Of a DNA stretch of 64,000 nucleotides, positions 58,692 to 64,000 are shown piece after piece. A program made the translations under genes and the position numbers. The stretch covers positions 7,703,001 to 7,767,000 of the forward strand of contig NZ_CP025394.1 of assembly GCF_002943525.1 (NCBI RefSeq), written 5' to 3'. The notes under the pieces were generated by a model. The model ran no database searches, had not been told where the DNA came from, and was given only the letters and a program-made list of their open reading frames with translations. Positions within the stretch are counted from its first letter, which is position 1; every line of letters starts with the position of its first letter. Origin of the DNA: Kitasatospora sp. MMS16-BH015 (lineage in GTDB: Bacteria; Actinomycetota; Actinomycetes; Streptomycetales; Streptomycetaceae).

Positions 58692-59120
58692 ATGGGCCCA
58701 GCCGAACTGCTCGTCCTGACGTTCCCGCAGGAGACCATCACCGTCGAGGCCGCCTCGGCCCTGGTGAAGCTGCGGACGGCGGGTGACATCCGGGTGATCG
58801 ACTCACTGGTCGTCACCCGGCATCCGGACGGTGAGGCCAGCTACGGCGAGCTCGGCGACTTCGAGCACCTCAAGGGGGTGGTGGCCGGTGCGGGGGAGGA
58901 GCTGCCGCTGATCGGGCCGGAGGACGCCCAGGAGGCGGCGGAGCTGCTCAAGCCGGGCACGGTCGCGCTGCTGGTGCTGATCGAGCACGTCTGGGCCGAG
59001 GCCGCCGCCACGGCCCTGCGGGAGGTCGGCGGCCGGATCGCCTCCGGCGTCCGCATTCCGCCGGAGAACATCGAAGAGGCCGTGCGCGCCGCCCAGGCGC
59101 GCGTCGCGGCCGGGAAGTGA
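58692..59120 (+). CDS. DUF6325/DUF1269-like protein
   Basis: This 142-residue protein begins GPAELLVLTFPQETITVEAA and contains GDIRVIDSLVVTRHPDGEAS, LGDFEHLKGVVAGAGEELPL, GTVALLVLIEHVWAEAAATA and a final helix EEAVRAAQARVAAGK. The glycine-rich middle and the W-A-E helix match small stress-related families (DUF1269/DUF6325) of unknown function. A perfect AAAGGAGG precedes the ATG. The SHOCT protein follows 7 bases after the stop and likely shares the mRNA. Confidence 0.8.
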   Translation: MGPAELLVLTFPQETITVEAASALVKLRTAGDIRVIDSLVVTRHPDGEASYGELGDFEHLKGVVAGAGEELPLIGPEDAQEAAELLKPGTVALLVLIEHVWAEAAATALREVGGRIASGVRIPPENIEEAVRAAQARVAAGK

Positions 59121-59127
59121 GTGCGCC

Positions 59128-59481
59128 GTGTTCCGACCGATGCGGCCGATCAGGCCGGTGAGGCGGGTGCGTCCGGTGGGCGCGCCGTTGGTGCGGGGGC
59201 TGGTGGTGGGCGGGGCCGCGTACGCGGCGGGCCGCAGCGCCGCCAACGCGGCCCGCGACGAGCAGGACCAGAACCAGGCGATCGCCGACCTCCAGGCCCA
59301 GCAGGCCCAGGCGGCCTACCAGGGTCAGCAGGCGCCGCCCGCCGGGTATCAGCAGACCGCCGGGTACCAGCCGCCCGCCACCGATGTGGCGGGCAAGCTG
59401 ACCCAGTTGGGCGAGATGGTGCAGCAGGGGTTGCTCACCCCGGCGGAGTTCGCGGCGGCCAAGGCGAAGCTGCTCGCCTGA
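59128..59481 (+). CDS. SHOCT-domain small protein
   Basis: This 117-residue protein has a basic proline/arginine N-terminus, a short hydrophobic segment (LVRGLVVGGAAYAAGRSAAN) and a glutamine/tyrosine-rich linker (about 45-85). It ends in a SHOCT module (KLTQLGEMVQQGLLTPAEFA, AAKAKLLA). SHOCT modules are short C-terminal helices found in oligomerising small proteins. It pairs with the DUF6325 gene directly upstream, a frequent association in actinobacteria. GTG start. Confidence 0.85.
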   Translation: MFRPMRPIRPVRRVRPVGAPLVRGLVVGGAAYAAGRSAANAARDEQDQNQAIADLQAQQAQAAYQGQQAPPAGYQQTAGYQPPATDVAGKLTQLGEMVQQGLLTPAEFAAAKAKLLA

Positions 59482-59500
59482 ACCCGCGGCCCGGCCGGGG

Positions 59501-59851
59501 TCAGTCCTCCTCGGTGAGCAGCCGGGAGCGGGTCAGGAAGCGGCGTCCGGTCGGGGCTTCGAGCGAGAAGCCGCTGCCCCGGCCGGGCACCACGTCGATG
59601 GTCAGGTGGGTGTGGGACCAGTAGGCGTACTGGTCCCGGGCCATCCAGACCTGGACGGGGGCCAGGCCCTCGATGTGCAGCTCGCCGAGCAGGTGGTCGG
59701 CGTCGGAGAGCAGCAGCTCGCCGATCGGGTAGCACATCGGGGCCGAGCCGTCGCAGCAGCCGCCGGACTGGTGGAACATCAACGGGCCGTGGTCGGAGGT
59801 CAGTTCGCGGATGAGCACGGCCGCCTCGGCCGTCACGTCGACCTGGGGCAT
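59501..59851 (-). CDS. DUF779 protein, aldehyde dehydrogenase partner
   Basis: This is a 116-residue DUF779 protein. The conserved block MFHQSGGCCDGSAPMCYP (residues about 25-42) has three Cys that could bind metal. Also WMARDQYAYWSHTHLTIDVV and GSGFSLEAPTGRRFLTRSRL. The family nearly always lies next to an aldehyde dehydrogenase gene, as here (10 bases), but its biochemical role is unknown. ATG start; translated just after the dehydrogenase. Confidence 0.9.
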   Translation of the reverse strand: MPQVDVTAEAAVLIRELTSDHGPLMFHQSGGCCDGSAPMCYPIGELLLSDADHLLGELHIEGLAPVQVWMARDQYAYWSHTHLTIDVVPGRGSGFSLEAPTGRRFLTRSRLLTEED

Positions 59852-59861
59852 CGCGGGCCTC

Positions 59862-61385
59862 CTAGAAGAAGCCGAGGGCCTGCGGGGAGTAGCTGACCAG
59901 CAGGTTCTTGGTCTGCTGGTAGTGCTCGAGGAGCATCTTGTGGGTCTCCCGGCCGATGCCGGAGTTCTTGTAGCCGCCGAAGGCCGCGTGGGCGGGGTAG
60001 AGGTGGTAGGAGTTGGTCCAGACCCGGCCGGCCTGGATGGCGCGGCCGGCCCGGTAGGCGGTGGAGCCGTCGCGGCTCCAGACGCCGGCGCCGAGGCCGT
60101 AGAGGCTGTCGTTGGCGAGGTCGACGCCGTCGGTGAAGTCCTCGAAGCGGGTGACGGCGACGACCGGGCCGAAGATCTCCTCCTGGAAGATCCGCATCCG
60201 GTTCTCGCCCTCGAAGACGGTCGGGGCCATGTAGTAGCCGCCGCTCAACTCCCCGCCGAGGTCGACCCGTTCGCCGCCGACCAGCACCTTGGCGCCCTCG
60301 GCCTGGCCGATCTCGACGTAGGAGAGGATCTTCTCCAGCTGGTCGTTGCTGGCCTGGGCGCCGACCATGGTGTCGGTGTCCAGCGGGTTGCCCTGGCGGA
60401 TCGCCCGGACCCGCTCCAGGCCGTCGGCCAGGAAGGAGTCGTAGATCGAGCCCTGGATCAGGGCCCGGCTCGGGCAGGTGCAGACCTCGCCCTGGTTGAG
60501 GGCGAACATGGTGAAGCCCTCGAGGGCCTTGTCGTAGAAGGCGTCCCGCTCGGCGGCCACGTCGGCGAAGAACAGGTTCGGGCTCTTGCCGCCCAGCTCC
60601 AGGCTGACCGGGATGAGGTTGGCACTGGCGTACTGCATGATCAGCCGGCCGGTGGTGGTCTCGCCGGTGAAGGCGATCTTGCCGATCCGGGAGCTGGAGG
60701 CCAGCGGCTTGCCCGCCTCCACGCCGAAGCCGTTGACCACGTTGACCACGCCCGGGGGCAGCAGGTCGGCGGTCAGCTCGATCAGCACCAGCACCGAGGC
60801 CGGGGTCTGCTCGGCGGGCTTGAGCACCACGGTGTTGCCGGCCGCCAGGGCCGGGGCGAGCTTCCAGATCGCCATCAGGATCGGGAAGTTCCACGGGATG
60901 ATCTGGCCGACCACGCCGATCGGCTCGTGGAAGTGGTACGCGACGGTGTCCTCGTCGATCTGGGAGAGCGAGCCCTCCTGGGCGCGCAGCGCCCCGGCGA
61001 AGTACCGCAGGTGGTCGATGGCCAGGGGTATGTCGGCGGCCAGGGTCTCGCGGACGGGCTTGCCGTTCTCCCAACTCTCGGCCACCGCCAGGGCTTCGAG
61101 GTTCTCGGCCATCCGGTCGGCGAGGTTCAGCAGCACCTGGGCGCGCTCGGCGGGGGAGGTCCGCCCCCAGCCGGGCGCCGCCGCGTGGGCGGCGTCCAGG
61201 GCGGCCTCCACGTCCTCGGCGGTGCCCCGGGCCACCTCGCAGAAGACCTGTCCGGTGACCGGGGTCGGGTTCTCGAAGTACTGGCCCCGGGCGGGGGCGC
61301 GCCATTCGCCCCCGATCCAGTGCTCGTACCTGGCACGGTAGTTGACGACACTGCCGGGCTGGCCGGGGGGCTGGTAGACCGTCAT
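59862..61385 (-). CDS. NAD-dependent aldehyde dehydrogenase (ExaC/AldB-like)
   Basis: This 507-residue enzyme has PWNFPILMAIWKLAPALAAG, the catalytic Glu E263 in LELGGKSPN and catalytic Cys C302 in NQGEVCTCPSR, plus GPVVAVTRFEDFTDGV. The ending TKNLLVSYSPQALGFF is the signature of acetaldehyde/ethanol-related aldehyde dehydrogenases of the ExaC-AldB group, consistent with the adjacent DUF779 gene. It oxidises acetaldehyde or similar aldehydes to acids. ATG with GAGGAGA a little far upstream. Confidence 0.95.
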   Translation of the reverse strand: MTVYQPPGQPGSVVNYRARYEHWIGGEWRAPARGQYFENPTPVTGQVFCEVARGTAEDVEAALDAAHAAAPGWGRTSPAERAQVLLNLADRMAENLEALAVAESWENGKPVRETLAADIPLAIDHLRYFAGALRAQEGSLSQIDEDTVAYHFHEPIGVVGQIIPWNFPILMAIWKLAPALAAGNTVVLKPAEQTPASVLVLIELTADLLPPGVVNVVNGFGVEAGKPLASSSRIGKIAFTGETTTGRLIMQYASANLIPVSLELGGKSPNLFFADVAAERDAFYDKALEGFTMFALNQGEVCTCPSRALIQGSIYDSFLADGLERVRAIRQGNPLDTDTMVGAQASNDQLEKILSYVEIGQAEGAKVLVGGERVDLGGELSGGYYMAPTVFEGENRMRIFQEEIFGPVVAVTRFEDFTDGVDLANDSLYGLGAGVWSRDGSTAYRAGRAIQAGRVWTNSYHLYPAHAAFGGYKNSGIGRETHKMLLEHYQQTKNLLVSYSPQALGFF

Positions 61386-61608
61386 GCTCCGGTGTCTCCT
61401 CGCTGCGGGCAGGGTGGTTCGCTGCGGTGGGTCGGTCAGACGTGCACAGCGCACCCTAGCCGTGGCGGCGAGGAGCCGCTACCGTGCGTCGGGGGATCGG
61501 TACGTTCGGTGGTCGGGGGGTCGGGGCGTTCGGTGGGCGGGGATCGATGCGTTCAGCTGTTGGCGGACGGGTGCGTTCGGTCGAGGCGGTCTGGCGGGGC
61601 CGCCGGGG

Positions 61609-62559
61609 TCAGGGGGTGTGGTACCGGCCGGTGTGGCGCTCCCAGTGCAGGTAGCCCGCGAGCCAGTGGGCCAGGCCGTCCGCGTACCGCTGGGCGGCCG
61701 TGCGCTCCTCCGGGGTGAGCTCCAACCAGGTGTAGGCGTCGGGCAGTTCGGCGGCGAGCTTGACGAAGCGGTCGGCCATCAACTGGGCCTCGTCGAGCAC
61801 CACCGCGCACGCCTCCTCCACCGAGCAGCCCCGCTCGCGCTGGGCGATCAGCACCAGGTTGCAGACGTCCCCCCGCGGGGCCTCCAACGGGAAGGAGCGC
61901 ACGTCGTTGGTGAACGAGGGTATGTCGGCCGCGAGTTGGCGCAGCTGACGGAGCACCGGGTGGTGCAGTACGGCCTGCGGCACCTCGAAGCGGCCGAGCC
62001 GCTCGATCATGTCGAAGACCGTCTCCATCGCCGCCGTGCCCCGACGCAGCATCAGGTAGCCCTGACGGTCCGGCAGCAGGCCGGAGTTGCGGCCGGCCGC
62101 CTCGGCCGCGTGGCTGGCGAAGTACCACTCCCAGTCGTACGCGGTGCGGGCCCGCCAGCGGGCGGGCATGCCCTGCTGGCTGCGCCGCCACAGGTCGGCG
62201 AAGGCGCGTTCGACCGGGGAGGTGCCGTCCGGGCGGGCTCCGTGCAGGATCCCGCCGAGCCGGTCGCAGAGCCGGGCGATCTGCTCAGGGCGGCGGCCGA
62301 GCGGGCCGTCGAACTGGTCGTCGAAGAGGAAGTAGAACCCCAACAGGTCGGCGGCCAGGCCGAGATCGGCGGCCGAGGCGTCGGGGTAGCTGAGCGCGGC
62401 GAGTTCGGCGATCTCCCAGTGCGCGTAGGCTTGGTCGGCCGTGCCGGCGGCCAGGTCGCGGTGCCGGTGCAGCCAGTCTCGGTGGTGTTCGACGGCTTGG
62501 GCGTGGTGCGGGCTTCTGCGGTGAGCAAAGGGAAGCTCGAGCGTGGTTTCGTCGGACAT
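61609..62559 (-). CDS. class I terpene synthase
   Basis: This is a 316-residue sesquiterpene-cyclase-type enzyme. Magnesium motifs are D80-D81-Q-F-D84 (DDxxD) and N218-D-V-R-S222-F-P-L-E226 (NSE triad), and the C-terminal R312-Y313 pair is present. The length is typical of bacterial type I cyclases (geosmin, pentalenene, selinadiene class). Product cannot be told from sequence. ATG with GGGAGA upstream. No P450 or prenyl synthase lies next to it on this side. The divergent gene encodes a large ATPase-type regulator, with a 15-base palindrome between them. Confidence 0.95.
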   Translation of the reverse strand: MSDETTLELPFAHRRSPHHAQAVEHHRDWLHRHRDLAAGTADQAYAHWEIAELAALSYPDASAADLGLAADLLGFYFLFDDQFDGPLGRRPEQIARLCDRLGGILHGARPDGTSPVERAFADLWRRSQQGMPARWRARTAYDWEWYFASHAAEAAGRNSGLLPDRQGYLMLRRGTAAMETVFDMIERLGRFEVPQAVLHHPVLRQLRQLAADIPSFTNDVRSFPLEAPRGDVCNLVLIAQRERGCSVEEACAVVLDEAQLMADRFVKLAAELPDAYTWLELTPEERTAAQRYADGLAHWLAGYLHWERHTGRYHTP

Positions 62560-62913
62560 CGGTCTCCCGGTGCTGCTGAAGGTGCGGTGTGTGCTGGGCT
62601 CCGTGGGTCGTTGCGGTGCGTGGTGCGAGAAGAACCTGCAGAAGACGATCTTTGCTCCCGTGTGCGGCGAGAGAGTATCCGATCTGATCATCAGATGGCA
62701 GGCATGTGAGGGCATTTGCCCCGGATGCCCGGTCCGAACCCTGCAAGTGCTCCCCGGCCTGCGTGAATGCGCCCCATGGGGGCGCACACGGCGCTAATCT
62801 CGGCGGGGAATACCCGGAGCGCGGTAGCGTCCGAGGCCGGACGTGTCCGAAGGTGTGCCCCAGGGCATGCCGCACGGGCGAGCGCGACGGAACGGCGAGG
62901 CGGAGGCGCGGCA
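62560..62913. promoter_or_regulatory. divergent control region, terpene synthase and AAA regulator
   Basis: 354 bases without a gene. The inverted repeat ATCTGAT-C-ATCAGAT (62682-62696) stands out in an AT-richer stretch and is a candidate operator for the divergent pair. The region nearest the regulator is again GC-rich with a GGAGG before its GTG. Confidence 0.5.
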
Positions 62914-64000
62914 GTGGCCGGAGAGCAGGACGCGGTGCGGGGCGAGGCGGAACACCTGACGGACCATCCGGAGAGCGGGCAGCGGTTGCACGAACGCGAC
63001 CGCGAACTGGACTCCGCCACGCGCTCGTTGGACAGGCTGTGCCACGAGTTCGAGGCGGGCGGCACCGAGATCGGTGAGGTGCTGCTCTTCTCCGGCCCGG
63101 CCGGCAACGGCAAGACCTCGGTGCTCGACGAGCTGCGCCGGATGGCCGGGCTGCGGCGCGGCTGCACCTTCCTCAGCGGCCGGGGCGGCGAGCGGCAGAC
63201 CAAGGAACCCTTCCACGTGCTCCGGCAGTTGCTGCTCCCGGTGCTCGGAGGAATGACCGAGGCCGAGCGCGCCGAGGTCTTCGGCGACTGGTACAGCATC
63301 GTCGGCCCGGCGATCGGCCTGAAGCCGCCGAACGACGAGATGGAGCCGCTCGACCCGCAGGGCATCCGGGACGGCCTGACCCACGTCATCACCCAACTCG
63401 CCCCGCGCCGCGCACCCTTGGTGATGGTGGTGGACGACCTGCACTGGGCCGACCTGGAGTCGCTGGCCTGGCTGGCCTCCTTCGCCGGCCAGGCCCGGTA
63501 CCTCCCGGTGCTGCTGGTCTTCGCCTACCGCGACGAGTTCGTCGAGGAGGCCTCGGCCCACCACCAGCAGATCGAGAGCCAGGCCAGCCGCAAGCACCTG
63601 CTGCGCCCGCTCACCCCCGAGTCGGTGGCGCTCTGCTCTGCCGGGAGGAGTTCGGCCCGGAGGCCGAGGACGTGTTCTGCCGTCAGGTCTGGGCCGTCAC
63701 CGCGGGCATCCCGTTCGACACCCACGCCCTGCTGCGCGAGGTCCGCGAGCAGGGCCTGGCCCCGATCGAGGACACCACCCCGAAGCTGCGCGACCTGGCC
63801 GCCACCGCCAAGGGCATGGACGAGACCTACTGGGCGGGCAAACTCGGGCTCCGCGCCCTGCGGTTCGCCCAGGCCGCCGCGCTGATCGGCACCGACATCC
63901 AGCAGAGCCTGGCCGCCAACATCGCGGGCCAGACCCCGGCCGAATCCGAGGAGTCCGTCCGCGAGCTGCGCCGCCACCGGGTGCTCACCAGCAGCCCCAG
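62914..64000 (+). CDS. AAA/NB-ARC-type large regulator, frameshifted and cut by window end
   Basis: The first 244 codons encode an ATPase domain: Walker A GPAGNGKT (61-68), Walker B in PLVMVVDDLHWADLESLAWL, and LPVLLVFAYRDEF as sensor region. This matches the STAND/LuxR-LAL family used as activators of secondary metabolism. After LLRPLTPESVAL (about 63640) the given frame turns to Arg/Pro junk. The neighbouring frame continues naturally with REEFGPEAEDVFCRQVWAVT and DETYWAGKLGLRALRFAQAA to the window end. One base appears missing in a CTCTGCTCTG stretch. GTG start with GGAGG. A C-terminal HTH, if any, lies outside. Confidence 0.75.

Noticed and set aside
61386..61608. Repeated GTTCGGT units between the aldehyde dehydrogenase and terpene synthase genes
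   Set aside because: Units are short and irregular; no symmetric or evenly spaced operator can be defined.

Overview
The window reads as chromosomal DNA of a Streptomyces/Kitasatospora-type actinomycete. It is extremely GC-rich with saturated third positions, many GTG/TTG starts and many GTGA/ATGA stop-start overlaps. It carries a RheA-hsp18 pair with the operator known from Streptomyces, several small Streptomyces-only families (DUF5941, DUF6343, DUF6325), a chitinase with a DasR-type operator, and a hopanoid operon in the order I remember from S. coelicolor. I see no insertion sequence, phage gene, CRISPR array or plasmid function. The only RNA gene found is one tRNA-Leu(GAG).

Region by region. 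(a) 1-8.4 kb, stress-response block: heat-shock repressor and hsp18 with their shared operator, a STAS protein, two DUF2267 proteins, a MerR-type regulator behind a leader of about 770 nt, a CBS-pair protein, a DEAD-box helicase, a cold-shock protein and two small conserved proteins. (b) 8.5-10.2 kb: tRNA-Leu, an RsbW-like ATPase and isopentenyl-diphosphate isomerase. (c) 11.0-18.6 kb: a tightly coupled seven-gene operon with two CDP-alcohol phosphotransferases, a cytidylyltransferase-like enzyme, a glycerol-1-phosphate-dehydrogenase-like enzyme, a GT2 glycosyltransferase and an ABC-2 exporter. It looks like a pathway that makes and exports a phospho-alcohol-containing glycan or lipid head group. 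It is the best candidate here for an undescribed system. (d) 18.7-19.2 kb: a secreted bulb-type lectin. (e) 19.4-31.1 kb: hopanoid operon hpnC-hpnD-hpnE-prenyl synthase-shc-hpnG-hpnH-dxs-hpnO, running from prenyl diphosphates to aminobacteriohopanetriol. (f) 31-35.8 kb: DUF6343 protein, PAP2 phosphatase, FabG-like reductase, tandem-MarR regulator and aldo/keto reductase. (g) 36.1-39.7 kb: a heterodimeric ABC exporter with one intact and one ruined ATP site. (h) 39.8-43.3 kb: LapA-like membrane protein and a glutamate-type amino-acid ABC importer. (i) 43.3-46.7 kb: LysR regulator, cysteine dioxygenase and YeiH-type exporter (a sulfur module), plus a spermidine-synthase-like protein. (j) 46.8-51.2 kb: modular chitinase, a broken asparagine synthetase, an aquaporin and a flavodoxin.

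(k) 51.4-53.7 kb: a large protein of unknown function whose low-complexity tail carries eight ADFNPFAP repeats plus further DPFG motifs. (l) 53.9-59.5 kb: TetR regulator, a Tat-exported sulfite-oxidase-like molybdoenzyme with its own membrane cytochrome b, Nudix, serine-hydrolase, NTF2-like, DUF6325 and SHOCT proteins. (m) 59.5-61.4 kb: aldehyde dehydrogenase with its usual DUF779 partner. (n) 61.6 kb to the end: a class I terpene synthase divergent from a large AAA-type regulator that is frameshifted as given and cut by the window edge.

Functional threads: idi, dxs and the prenyl synthase feed isoprenoid precursors to the hopanoid genes and possibly to the terpene synthase. Operon (c), sitting between idi and hpnC, may decorate the same membrane. 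Many convergent gene pairs are separated by long perfect hairpins, annotated as terminators. Start codons were chosen from ribosome-binding-site spacing and overlap with the upstream gene, and are flagged where uncertain.
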